Source: DATARH01 sp035935235
GTDB lineage: Bacteria > Pseudomonadota > Alphaproteobacteria > ATCC43930 > CGMCC-115725
Assembly: GCA_035935235.1 (NCBI GenBank)
Contig: DASYXG010000406.1
Location: 1-19,028, forward strand
DNA length: 19,028 nucleotides
Direction of reading: 5' to 3'
Position numbers and translations under genes: made by a program. How positions within the stretch are numbered: the stretch's first letter is position 1; each line of letters starts with the position of its first letter. The notes beneath the pieces were generated by a model. That model worked only from the letters and a program-made list of their open reading frames with translations. It had not been told where the DNA came from and did no database searches. Positions 1-7,274 of the stretch are shown here, piece by piece.

Positions 1-1392
1 GCGGTGAAGCTGCCGTTCGACGAAGGCTGCAAGCTCGAACGCAAGCTGTTCGACGAGCAGGTCGGGTCCGAGGAGGCGAAGGCGCTGCGCTATGCGTTCT
101 TCGCCGAGCGCGAGGTGGCGAAAATCCCGTTCATCCCGGCCGACACCAAATTGCGCCCGACCGATCATCCGGCCGTCGTCGGAGCCGGGACGATGGGCGG
201 CGGCATCGCGATGTCGTTCGCCGATAACGGCTACGACGTGAAGATCACCGACGCGACCAAGGAAGCGCTCGACCGCGGCATGGCGCGGATCAAGGGCAAT
301 TACGAGACCAGCGTCAAACGCGGCTCGCTGGCGCAGGACGAGTACGAGCGGCGCTTCGCGCGCATCCACCCGGTCGCGAGCGTCGACGACCTCGCCGATT
401 GCGACGTGGTGATCGAGGCGGTGTTCGAGCAGATCGACGTCAAACAGGATGTCTGGAAAAAGCTCGACGCGGTGATGCCGCCGGGGGCGCTGCTCTATTC
501 AAATACCTCCGGCATCGACATCGACATCATGGCCAACGCCACCAAGCGGCCGCAGGACGTCGCCGGCACGCATTTCTTCGCCCCGGCCAACGTCATGAAG
601 CTGTTCGAGGTGGTGAAGGGCACCAAGAGCGCCAATGACGTGCTGGCGAGCGCGATGGCCTTGGGTCGCAAGATCGGCAAAGTCAGCGGGCTTGCCGGCA
701 ACGGCGATGGGTTTCTCGCCAATCGCAGCCGTGCCCCGTTCAGCATGGAGATGAGCATCCTCGTCGAGGAAGGTGCGCTGCCCGAGCAGATCGACAAGGT
801 CATGGTCGATTACGGTTATCCGGTCGGACCCTTTGTGGTGTCGGACATATCGGGGCTCGATATCGGCTACGACACGCGCAAGCGCCGCGCCGCGCAAATC
901 CCGAATTACCGCAAATCGCCGATCTCCGACCGCATCGTCGAGGCCGGCCGCCTGGGCCTGAAAACCAATGCCGGCTGGTATCGCTACGAGCCGGGCGACC
1001 GCACGCCGCACATCGACCCCGAAGTGCATCGCATCATCAAGGAGACCGCCGCCGAATTCGGCTTCCCGCAGCGCAACGACTTCACCGACGAGGAGATCCT
1101 CAAGCGGCTGCTGTTCGCCTCGGTCAACGAGGCGTGCAAGATCCTGGAGGAAGGCGCCGCCCTGCGCGCCAGCGACATCGATGTGATGTGGCTGCACGGC
1201 TTTGGCTTCCCGCGCTACCGCGGCGGGCTGATGTACTGGGCCGACACGATCGGCGTGCGCGAGGTCTATAACCAGATTGCCTCGTGGCATCAGCGCTATG
1301 GCGACCGCTGGCGGCCGTCCGACTATCTGCGCCAGCTCGCCGAGGCCGGGACGCCGCTAAAGGAAGCTAAGGCGCAGAAGGCGATGCCCTAA
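1..1392 (+). CDS. 3-hydroxyacyl-CoA dehydrogenase, C-terminal part of a fused enoyl-CoA hydratase/dehydrogenase (5' truncated by the window)
   Basis: The frame is open from base 1, so the gene begins upstream; the visible 463 codons are the dehydrogenase half of a FadB/FadJ-type beta-oxidation enzyme. Counting from the first codon, residues 1-55 are the linker typical of the fused enzymes (LPFDEG, then LRYAFFAERE). The Rossmann dinucleotide motif GAGTMGGG follows at about 61-68. The catalytic His/Glu pair lies in GTHFFAPANVMKLFEVV (His191, Glu203), with SNTSG just before. The C-terminal dehydrogenase domain holds FASVNEACKILEEGAALR and PRYRGG. The family oxidises 3-hydroxyacyl-CoA with NAD in the cytoplasm; the hydratase half is presumably just upstream but is not visible. 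Only 12 bases separate the stop from the next start, so it probably shares a transcript with the small protein and amidase downstream. Family assignment is secure; substrate chain length is unknown. Confidence 0.93.
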   Translation, partial: AVKLPFDEGCKLERKLFDEQVGSEEAKALRYAFFAEREVAKIPFIPADTKLRPTDHPAVVGAGTMGGGIAMSFADNGYDVKITDATKEALDRGMARIKGNYETSVKRGSLAQDEYERRFARIHPVASVDDLADCDVVIEAVFEQIDVKQDVWKKLDAVMPPGALLYSNTSGIDIDIMANATKRPQDVAGTHFFAPANVMKLFEVVKGTKSANDVLASAMALGRKIGKVSGLAGNGDGFLANRSRAPFSMEMSILVEEGALPEQIDKVMVDYGYPVGPFVVSDISGLDIGYDTRKRRAAQIPNYRKSPISDRIVEAGRLGLKTNAGWYRYEPGDRTPHIDPEVHRIIKETAAEFGFPQRNDFTDEEILKRLLFASVNEACKILEEGAALRASDIDVMWLHGFGFPRYRGGLMYWADTIGVREVYNQIASWHQRYGDRWRPSDYLRQLAEAGTPLKEAKAQKAMP

Positions 1393-1404
1393 CGGAGGTG
1401 CGAT

Positions 1405-1581
1405 ATGACCCGGCAGGAACTCGACGCGGCACTGGCGAAATTGGGTCTCGATGTACCGGAGGCCGAGCGCGGCGAGATCGCGGCGGCCGCCGATTATCTG
1501 ACCCAGATTGCCGCGCTGATGCGCAAGCCGCGTGCGGTCGGCGCCGAGCCGGCGCACGTCGTCCGCTTTCCCGAGGGTTGA
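1405..1581 (+). CDS. AtzG/GatC-like small amidase partner protein (DUF4089-type), 58 aa
   Basis: A 58-codon gene with a clear ribosome site (GGAGGTG, 1394-1400) before ATG 1405. It ends three bases before the amidase start. The protein begins MTRQELDAALAKLGLDVP, continues with a helical alanine-rich middle (AAADYLTQIAALMRKPR) and ends in GAEPAHVVRFPEG. This pattern (short helical N-terminus, then a proline-containing tail near an 'AEPA...F.P' motif) matches the small AtzG-like partners that sit in front of AtzE-type amidases and resemble GatC of the GatCAB amidotransferase. By analogy it would wrap around the neighbouring amidase and stabilise it. The partner role is inferred from size, tail motif and position. 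The gene is easily missed because it is so short. Confidence 0.8.
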   Translation: MTRQELDAALAKLGLDVPEAERGEIAAAADYLTQIAALMRKPRAVGAEPAHVVRFPEG

Positions 1582-1584
1582 GCG

Positions 1585-2973
1585 ATGGTGGGCGATTTTC
1601 TCACCATCGCCGAAGCGGCGCGGCTGATCGAGAAGAAGGAACTGTCGCCAGTCGAGCTCACGGAGAGTCGCCTGGCGCGCATCGAAAAGCTCGACGGGAG
1701 GCTGCATAGCTTTATCCGCGTCCTGGCCGACGAAGCGTGGGCGAGCGCGACGGCGGCCGAGAGCGAGATCGCGGCAGGCCGCTATTTGGGGCCGCTGCAC
1801 GGCATTCCGATCGGCCTGAAGGACATCTACGAGACAGCGGGCATCCCGACGACCGGACATTCCAGGGTCATGCAGGATCATGTGCCGGTGGCGGATGCGT
1901 TCTCGGTCAAGAAACTGAAGGCCGCCGGCTGCGTCGTCCTCGGCAAGCTAGCGACGCATGAGTTCGCCTTTGGTGGGCCGTCGTTCGACCTACCGTGGCC
2001 GCCGGCGCGCAATCCCTGGGACACGACGCGCTTTACCGGCGGCTCGTCGAGCGGCACCGGAGCCTCGGTCGCGGCCGGGCTGGTGCTCGGCGGCACCGGC
2101 AGCGATACCGGCGGCTCGATTCGCGGGCCGGCGGCGCTGTGCGGCATCGCCGGGATCAAGCCGACCTACGGGCTGATCAGCCGCGCCGGCATCTTGCCGC
2201 TCGCCTTTTCGCTCGATCATGCCGGGCCGATGGCGTGGACCGCCGCGGACTGCGCGATCATGCTGCAGGCGATGGTGGGGCACGACCCTGTAGACCCGGG
2301 CAGCGCGAACCGGCCGGTTCCCGACTATCGCAAGGCGCTGACCGGCGACGTCAAAGGCCTGCGCGTCGGGCTAGTGCGCCATTTCTACATGCGCGACAAC
2401 GAGGCCAATGCCGCGACTCGTCAGGGAATCGAGATCGCGGCGAAAAAGTTCGAGGAAATGGGCGCGTCGGTGCGCGAGATCACGCTCTCACCGCTCGAAG
2501 AATGGGCCGCCTGCGGGATGATCATCATGCTCGCCGAGGGCTACGCGATCCATGAGGACAATCTGCGCCGACGGTTCACCGATTTTGGGGCGGCGTTCCG
2601 GGACCGTATGGCAATCGCCGGACTGATCACCGGCGCCGACTATGTCCAGGCGCTACGCCGCCGCCGTGAGCTGGTCGACGAATTCGGTCGCGCTATGGCG
2701 GATCTCGACGTGCTGATGACCGCCGCGGCCCCGAGCGAGGCGCCGCCGATCGACGCGGTCAGCAAGTTCGCCATTTTCGAGCGCCCGCTGCTGACCATGC
2801 CCTTCAACGTCACCGGCAGCCCGGCGATGTCGGTGTGCTGCGGCTATACCGAAAGCGGTTTGCCGCTGGCGTTTCAGATCACCGGCAAGCGTTTTGACGA
2901 TGCGATCGTGTTGCGCGTCGCCGACGCCTATGAGCGCGCCACGCCGTGGCGCGACCGCCGGCCCGACTTGTAG
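1585..2973 (+). CDS. Amidase-signature family hydrolase (AtzE/GatA-like)
   Basis: A 462-residue amidase of normal length. The Ser-cisSer-Lys triad is complete: Lys79 in GIPIGLKDIYETAG, the cis-serine Ser154 in TGGSSSGTGA, and the nucleophile Ser178 in GSDTGGSIRGPAALCGIAG. The C-terminus carries the usual PLLTMPFNVTGSPAMSV stretch and GLPLAFQITG. Enzymes of this family hydrolyse carboxamides to acid and ammonia; the physiological substrate cannot be read from sequence. The AtzG-like gene immediately upstream suggests a two-subunit AtzE/AtzG-type enzyme rather than GatA of a tRNA amidotransferase, because no gatB is nearby and the partner is only 58 residues. The stop lies 8 bases from the stop of the convergent secreted-protein gene. 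Start ATG 1585 follows the small gene by three bases, implying coupled translation. Confidence 0.93.
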   Translation: MVGDFLTIAEAARLIEKKELSPVELTESRLARIEKLDGRLHSFIRVLADEAWASATAAESEIAAGRYLGPLHGIPIGLKDIYETAGIPTTGHSRVMQDHVPVADAFSVKKLKAAGCVVLGKLATHEFAFGGPSFDLPWPPARNPWDTTRFTGGSSSGTGASVAAGLVLGGTGSDTGGSIRGPAALCGIAGIKPTYGLISRAGILPLAFSLDHAGPMAWTAADCAIMLQAMVGHDPVDPGSANRPVPDYRKALTGDVKGLRVGLVRHFYMRDNEANAATRQGIEIAAKKFEEMGASVREITLSPLEEWAACGMIIMLAEGYAIHEDNLRRRFTDFGAAFRDRMAIAGLITGADYVQALRRRRELVDEFGRAMADLDVLMTAAAPSEAPPIDAVSKFAIFERPLLTMPFNVTGSPAMSVCCGYTESGLPLAFQITGKRFDDAIVLRVADAYERATPWRDRRPDL

Positions 2974-2981
2974 CGCTGCGA

Positions 2982-3452
2982 TTATCGCGGCCCCAGATAG
3001 GTCAGTTGCGAGAACAGGTAGGGCACCTGCTGCGGCTGGACCTGACGCAGATACGAGACTTGCGGCGGATTGCAGTCCCAGGCGCCGTTATCGTCCTGCT
3101 GGACCTGCAGCGCGTATTGCGCATTGGGCTGAAGCGTCATGTCTTGCCCGCTCCGGGCTTGCGGCAGGCAGTTCTCCACGGTGAAGGCGTACTGTCCGGG
3201 CGCAAAATCGCGGTAGAACAGGGTGCCTTCGGCGATCGCCGCAATCGGCGCGCCGTTCACATAGACCATCGGCGGATGAAAATTCTCGCCCGGGAGCAAC
3301 TGGCGCAGGATCCACACGCGCGATTGGCCAAGTGCGAGCGGCGGCGCCTGATCGGGGGTAGCGGCGTTGGTGGGGATCCCCCCGGCGGCAAGGATCACAA
3401 GTCCGCCCAGAACGGCGGCGCGCAACGTCCGTACCGAAAGCAGCGAATTCAT
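2982..3452 (-). CDS. Small secreted protein, DUF2846-like
   Basis: A 156-residue protein on the minus strand. Start ATG (3450-3452) is preceded on that strand by GGGAGG eight bases upstream, which decides the start; the frame stays open much farther, but that part only mirrors the amidohydrolase gene. Residues 1-30 form a signal peptide: a basic start, a hydrophobic run RAAVLGGLVILAAGG, and a likely cut after TNA. The mature part has LGQSRVWILRQ, VYVNGAPIAAIAEGTLFYRDFAPGQ and a tail LTYLGPR, the pattern of alphaproteobacterial DUF2846-like proteins. There is no lipobox cysteine. Cys95 and Cys127 could form a disulphide. The function is unknown. Its start is only 42 bases from the start of the divergent amidohydrolase, so its promoter must extend into that gene. 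Confidence 0.85.
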   Translation of the reverse strand: MNSLLSVRTLRAAVLGGLVILAAGGIPTNAATPDQAPPLALGQSRVWILRQLLPGENFHPPMVYVNGAPIAAIAEGTLFYRDFAPGQYAFTVENCLPQARSGQDMTLQPNAQYALQVQQDDNGAWDCNPPQVSYLRQVQPQQVPYLFSQLTYLGPR

Positions 3453-3494
3453 GGCATCGTCCTCCCTCTCGCTAGTTGGTGATGGAGGGGCGCG

Positions 3495-4745
3495 ATGAAA
3501 GTGCTCAGTAACGCACGGTTGATCGACGGCACCGGCGCGGCTCCAATCAAAGATGCGACGATCGTGATCCGCGATGGTCGGATCGATGCGCTTACGACGC
3601 AAAGCCAGGCCGATTTTCCCGCCGATGCCGAGATCGTCGATTGCCGTGGTATGACCGTGCTGCCGGGCCTCATCGACTGCCATGATCACATGGCCAACCA
3701 TCGCTACGACCTGGCGCACCGCTGGGGCATCGACGAGCCCGAGAGCACCCGGCATTTGCGCACGGCCGCGGTGCTGCGCCAAACGCTCGAGGCCGGATAC
3801 ACGATGATCCGCGACGCAGGCGGTCTCGATGCCGGGTTCAAGCGGGCGATCGACGAAGGGCTGGCAATCGGGCCGCGCCTGATGCTGTCGATCTCGATCG
3901 TCTCGCCGATCGGCGGGATCGGCGACCGCATGGCGCCGTCGGGCGATTGCTGCTGCGTGCCGGGCGACCCGCTGCTGCCGAGCGGCGTGGTCGAGACCCT
4001 CGCCGATGTGCGGCCGGTGGTGCGCCGTATGGTGCGGGCCGGCGCCGATTTCATCAAATGCGCGACCACCGGCGGCGCCAGCTCGCGGCCGGGGCACGGG
4101 CCTCGCGACGGCGCCTTCAATCTCGACGAGATGCAGGCATTGGTCGAGGAGGCGCATGCGCTTGACCGGCGGGTGATGTGCCATGCGCTGGGCGGCCGCG
4201 GCCTCGACATCGCGATCGAAGCCGGGGTCGATTCGATCGAGCACGGCTGCTATCTCGACGAGGACCCTCGGCATCTCGACCTGATGGCGGCGCGCGGCAT
4301 CGTCTTCGTGCCCACGTTGCTGGTCTACGAATACCACCGCAAATCGCCGCAGCCGCATGTCCGCGAGCGCGCGCACGACCTCTATGAGCACCATATCCTG
4401 GCGATCAAGCGGGCGCTCCAGGCCGGGGTGAAGATCGTTGCCGGCACCGATGCCGGCGGCCACGGCCACCCGGCCAATGCCGGCGAGCTGGTCTGCCTCG
4501 TCGAGGCCGGGCTCACCCCGATGCAGACGATTCAGGCGGCGACCTCATGGGCGGCCGAGTGCTGCGGCAAGGCGGCCGAGCTTGGCACGGTCGAGAAGGG
4601 TAAGCTCGCCGATCTCGTCGTCGTCAGCGGCGACCCGCTCGGCGGTATCGGCATCCTCAGCGACCCTGCGAAGATTCGCCTCGTGTTGAAAGGCGGCGAA
4701 GCGGTTGCGCGCGCCGCGCCGCTGCGCCAGAACATCGCGCTCTAA
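3495..4745 (+). CDS. Metal-dependent amidohydrolase (imidazolonepropionase/prolidase-like)
   Basis: A 416-residue cytosolic hydrolase; ATG 3495 follows GGAGGGG at 3484-3490. All expected metal and catalytic ligands of the amidohydrolase superfamily are visible: HxH (His63, His65 in DCHDHM), Lys188 (FIKCATTGG, probably the carboxylated bridging lysine), His230 (MCHALGGRG), His250 (SIEHGCYLDE) and Asp319 (AGTDAGG). The N-terminal and C-terminal beta-sandwich pieces are present (RLIDGTG; LGTVEKGKLADLVV). Relatives cleave acyl-amino acids, Xaa-Pro dipeptides or cyclic amides; the substrate is not determinable here. The DUF5989 gene starts 20 bases downstream in the same direction, so co-transcription with the surface genes is likely although the functions do not obviously match. 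Confidence 0.92.
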   Translation: MKVLSNARLIDGTGAAPIKDATIVIRDGRIDALTTQSQADFPADAEIVDCRGMTVLPGLIDCHDHMANHRYDLAHRWGIDEPESTRHLRTAAVLRQTLEAGYTMIRDAGGLDAGFKRAIDEGLAIGPRLMLSISIVSPIGGIGDRMAPSGDCCCVPGDPLLPSGVVETLADVRPVVRRMVRAGADFIKCATTGGASSRPGHGPRDGAFNLDEMQALVEEAHALDRRVMCHALGGRGLDIAIEAGVDSIEHGCYLDEDPRHLDLMAARGIVFVPTLLVYEYHRKSPQPHVRERAHDLYEHHILAIKRALQAGVKIVAGTDAGGHGHPANAGELVCLVEAGLTPMQTIQAATSWAAECCGKAAELGTVEKGKLADLVVVSGDPLGGIGILSDPAKIRLVLKGGEAVARAAPLRQNIAL

Positions 4746-4765
4746 CAACGCGGGCGGGGACGGGA

Positions 4766-4903
4766 GTGGCCGGCGTCTGGGGTTATCTGCGGGCGCGCAA
4801 GCGGTTCTGGGTGCCGATCGTGGTGCTGACCGTGATCTTTGGCGGCGCGATCCTCATCAGCGCCGGCCTCGGGCTGGTGCCATTCACCTATACACGGCTG
4901 TAG
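4766..4903 (+). CDS. DUF5989 (SxtK-like) small membrane protein, 45 aa
   Basis: A short gene from GTG 4766 to TAG 4901-4903. The peptide starts with an aromatic/basic amphipathic piece (VWGYLRARKRFWV), continues with one membrane helix (PIVVLTVIFGGAILISAGL) and ends PFTYTRL. The order 'YLRARK.FW - hydrophobic helix - PF.YT.' is the hallmark of the roughly 50-residue DUF5989 family. From my knowledge of the family, these genes normally lie between a carbamoyltransferase/SxtJ-type gene and an SGNH-type gene. Here the SGNH gene follows after 10 bases, but the gene before it is an amidohydrolase. The ribosome site is weak (GGGGACGGGA). The role is unknown; an accessory membrane anchor for the neighbouring surface enzyme is a guess. 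Confidence 0.82.
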   Translation: MAGVWGYLRARKRFWVPIVVLTVIFGGAILISAGLGLVPFTYTRL

Positions 4904-4913
4904 CACGGGCGGC

Positions 4914-6017
4914 GTGACAAGCGGACCGGGGACTAAGACGCGGGGCAGGCTTTCCGCCCTCGTCACGGCGGCTTTCGTCGCCCTCGCCTATCTCGCGGTC
5001 GCCGAAGTGGTGCTCCGTTTCCTGCCGGTCGCGACAGGTCTGCACAGCGTCGCGGTCAACGATGCGCAACCGATCTTCCATTTCGCGCCAAACCACGACT
5101 TTGTCTATTCGCGTGGCTGGAACTTAAGCGAGGTGGTGCGCGGCCGGGTCAACAATGCCGGCTGGGTCAACGAGCAGGATTATGCGCACGACGACAAGCT
5201 GCCGCTGATTGCTGTCATCGGCGATTCCTATATCGAAGCGCAGATGGTGCCTTACGCCGAGACCCTCCAGGGCAGGCTGGCGGCGGTGCTGCAGGGCCGG
5301 GCCCGTGTCTACAGTTTCGCCGCATCGGGGGCGCCGCTGAGCGAATTCGCGGTTTATGCCAGGTACGCGGTACGCGAGTTCGGCGCCGCCGCAATCGTGA
5401 TCAACATGGCTAATTACGACTTCGCCGGCAGCGATGCCGTTTACAACCGGCCCGCCGGGATGTGGGTTTATGACGTCGCCGGCGATGACAAACAGCTGCG
5501 GCTGACCCCCTACCGCCCAGGCTTGCTGCGCGGGATCGTGCAGCACAGCGCGCTCGCCCGCTACGTGCTGCTCGACCTGCACCTCGACCGGCCGCTGACG
5601 GCTGCACATCTCATCGCGAGCCTTGCGCCTAGCGGCACGGCCATAGCGGCCGAACCCGACAACAATACGCGGCTCGCCGCGTCAAACGCGATCATTCCGC
5701 TGTTTTTCGGCGATTTGAAGCGCTTGGTCGATCTGCCGCCCGGCCGGGTGCTTTTTGTCATGGACGGCGCTCATTACCCGCAATCGCCAATGGATGAATC
5801 CACCAGCGGGTTGCGGCAAAAGTTTCGCGCCGCGGCTGAGGCAAGCGGTCATGAGACGATCGACCTCGAGCCGCTGTTTTTTGTGCGCTACCGCCAGCAA
5901 GGAGCGATCTTTGAAGTCCCCGGTGATTCGCACTGGAACGGCGAGGGGCACGCGATCGCCGCCGAGGGCGTGATGTCGTCGCGGCTTATCGCCGATCTGC
6001 TGGCGCAACCGCGGTGA
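4914..6017 (+). CDS. Membrane-anchored SGNH/GDSL-type hydrolase
   Basis: A 367-residue protein if started at GTG 4914, which lies 10 bases after the DUF5989 stop. An ATG at 4839 is in frame but overlaps DUF5989 and adds a non-family leader, so I reject it. Residues 13-36 form a single N-terminal membrane helix (LSALVTAAFVALAYLAVAEV), placing the catalytic domain in the periplasm. SGNH blocks visible: GDSYIEAQ with nucleophile Ser105; FAASGAPLSE with the block II glycine (139); NMANYDF with the block III asparagine (167); and DSHWNGEGH carrying the Asp338-x-His340 pair. The 'NNAGWVNEQDY' stretch before block I is typical of AlgJ/AlgX-like polysaccharide O-acetylation enzymes and their relatives. 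Likely role: acyl transfer to, or removal from, a surface glycan. The 3' end overlaps the convergent acyltransferase by 32 bases. Confidence 0.85.
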   Translation: MTSGPGTKTRGRLSALVTAAFVALAYLAVAEVVLRFLPVATGLHSVAVNDAQPIFHFAPNHDFVYSRGWNLSEVVRGRVNNAGWVNEQDYAHDDKLPLIAVIGDSYIEAQMVPYAETLQGRLAAVLQGRARVYSFAASGAPLSEFAVYARYAVREFGAAAIVINMANYDFAGSDAVYNRPAGMWVYDVAGDDKQLRLTPYRPGLLRGIVQHSALARYVLLDLHLDRPLTAAHLIASLAPSGTAIAAEPDNNTRLAASNAIIPLFFGDLKRLVDLPPGRVLFVMDGAHYPQSPMDESTSGLRQKFRAAAEASGHETIDLEPLFFVRYRQQGAIFEVPGDSHWNGEGHAIAAEGVMSSRLIADLLAQPR

Positions 6018-7128
6018 GCGGGTCGAGCGCTGGCGGGCGACGCGACCGGTAATGCGGCCGGGCGGCGAGGATTGGCCGCTCGAAATAGACATAGAAAAGG
6101 GTGGTGAAGCCGAAGAGCGCAGGGAGGAACAGCGCGAGCTGAACAACGGCGCTGGCGTGCGGCAACGTCGCGCCAATGAGCTCGATCAGGATGACGTGGA
6201 ACAGATAGGTCGAGTACGACACCCGGCCGAGATAGCGGCCGAGCCAAGCCAGCGCCCGGAGCCGCTGGATCGTCCCTTCGGCCCGCACCGCGCAGAGGAT
6301 CGCGGCGGCGCCGAAGATCGCCGCAGCGAATGGGAAAAGCTGCTCGCCGGCGGGGTTGCCGGTCTCGGTAATTCGGTCGAGGACGACATAGGCGCAGACC
6401 GTCGCGACAACCGCTATCAGCGCGATCGCCCAGCCCGGCATCCGGCTCAACCGAGCGCTCCCGGCACGGTCGACCGCGACATAGAGCAGGAATCCATAGC
6501 CGATCGAGTCGAGGCGGAAGGCGACGACGCGGCGCACGGCGGCGCCCCAATCGCCGAGATCGCCGAACAGGGTGCGGGCGATGGCGATCGCGATGCAGAA
6601 GCCGATCCCGAACACGACGGCGAAGCGCCGGTCGCGCCGGCCAAAGAGCCAGGCGGCAGCGAGCAGCAGCGACGGGAAGGTCACGTAGAACCATTCCTCG
6701 ACCGAAAGGCTCCAGGCGATCGCGAAGTAATCTGTCGTGTTGCTCTGGCGGAAGAGGTTCTGCGCGTAGCACAGGTAGCGCAGAAAATCGGCGCCACCGA
6801 GCTGCCGGGAGAGGATCGAGATCAGCAGCAGCGCGACCAGATAGGGTGGAATCGTGCGCATCCAGCGGCGCACCAGGAAGACGCCGAGATGGCGTGGCCG
6901 TCCGGCGCCCAGGCAGAACAGGATTTGCGGCGCCAGCACATAGCCGCTCAGCACGAAGAACACTTCGACTGCCAGCGCCGAGATCGTCTCGGCGGCATCC
7001 GGGAAGGCGCCGCGATAGGCGAAGAAGTGCGGCAGCGCTACCGATAGCGCGGCGAGGCCGCGCAATAGGTCGAGCCCGGCGACGCGATGGCCGTCGTGTC
7101 CAGCACTCAGCTCGCCTGGCGCTCGCAT
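5986..7128 (-). CDS. Acyltransferase family 3 membrane protein (OafA-like)
   Basis: A 380-residue polytopic membrane protein of the acyltransferase-3 family, which moves acyl groups from the cytoplasm onto surface sugars. It shows GLDLLRGLAALSVALPHF with the conserved His34, VEVFFVLSGYVLA (54-66), the basic RRWMRTIPPY (87-96), WSLSVEEWFYVTFP (139-152), RLDSIGYGFLLY and the late SYSTYLFHV and FERPI pieces. About ten hydrophobic segments can be seen. There is no C-terminal SGNH domain, which some OafA proteins carry fused; a separate SGNH gene lies convergently next door. The chosen start ATG (7126-7128) lacks a Shine-Dalgarno sequence, and the palindromic repeat begins only nine bases upstream, so expression may be altered. 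Substrate unknown. Confidence 0.92.
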   Translation of the reverse strand: MRAPGELSAGHDGHRVAGLDLLRGLAALSVALPHFFAYRGAFPDAAETISALAVEVFFVLSGYVLAPQILFCLGAGRPRHLGVFLVRRWMRTIPPYLVALLLISILSRQLGGADFLRYLCYAQNLFRQSNTTDYFAIAWSLSVEEWFYVTFPSLLLAAAWLFGRRDRRFAVVFGIGFCIAIAIARTLFGDLGDWGAAVRRVVAFRLDSIGYGFLLYVAVDRAGSARLSRMPGWAIALIAVVATVCAYVVLDRITETGNPAGEQLFPFAAAIFGAAAILCAVRAEGTIQRLRALAWLGRYLGRVSYSTYLFHVILIELIGATLPHASAVVQLALFLPALFGFTTLFYVYFERPILAARPHYRSRRPPALDPLTAVAPADRR

Positions 7129-7137
7129 CGGCGGTCA

Positions 7138-7252
7138 GCGTCCTTCGAGACGCGCCCTGTGGGCGCTCCTCAGGATGAGGAAGGTGGTTGGTGGCATCGC
7201 AAAATCTTCCTCATCCTGAGATGCCTCGCGCAAGCGAGGCCTCGAAGGACGC
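7138..7252. repeat. Composite palindromic repeat with two internal hairpins
   Basis: A 115-base element with nested symmetry. The outer arms are perfect 12-mers: GCGTCCTTCGAG (7138-7149) and CTCGAAGGACGC (7241-7252). Inner arms are perfect 15-mers: CTCAGGATGAGGAAG (7169-7183) and CTTCCTCATCCTGAG (7206-7220). Between outer and inner arm on each side sits a separate hairpin: GCGCCC-TGT-GGGCGC (7152-7166) and GCCTCGC-GCAA-GCGAGGC (7223-7240). The whole could fold as a four-way cruciform. I recall this 'GTCCTTCGAG...CTCAGGATGAGG' type as a dispersed intergenic repeat in Bradyrhizobium-like genomes. It separates two same-strand genes and may also end transcription of the alpha/beta hydrolase gene, although no T-run follows. 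Confidence 0.85.
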
Positions 7253-7274
7253 ACATCGCCCATCCAACCGAATT

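Noticed and set aside
3453..4469. Long upstream extension of the small secreted protein gene on the minus strand
   Set aside because: It is antisense to the amidohydrolase, which has every catalytic residue. A strong ribosome site and a signal peptide fix the start at 3452.
4839..4913. ATG 4839 as the start of the SGNH hydrolase
   Set aside because: It would overlap the DUF5989 gene by 65 bases and add an unrelated leader in front of the membrane helix; GTG 4914 fits better.
6052..7047. 331-codon open frame on the plus strand
   Set aside because: It is the mirror of the acyltransferase gene and encodes a charged, low-complexity Glu/Arg/Asp-rich sequence with no recognisable family.
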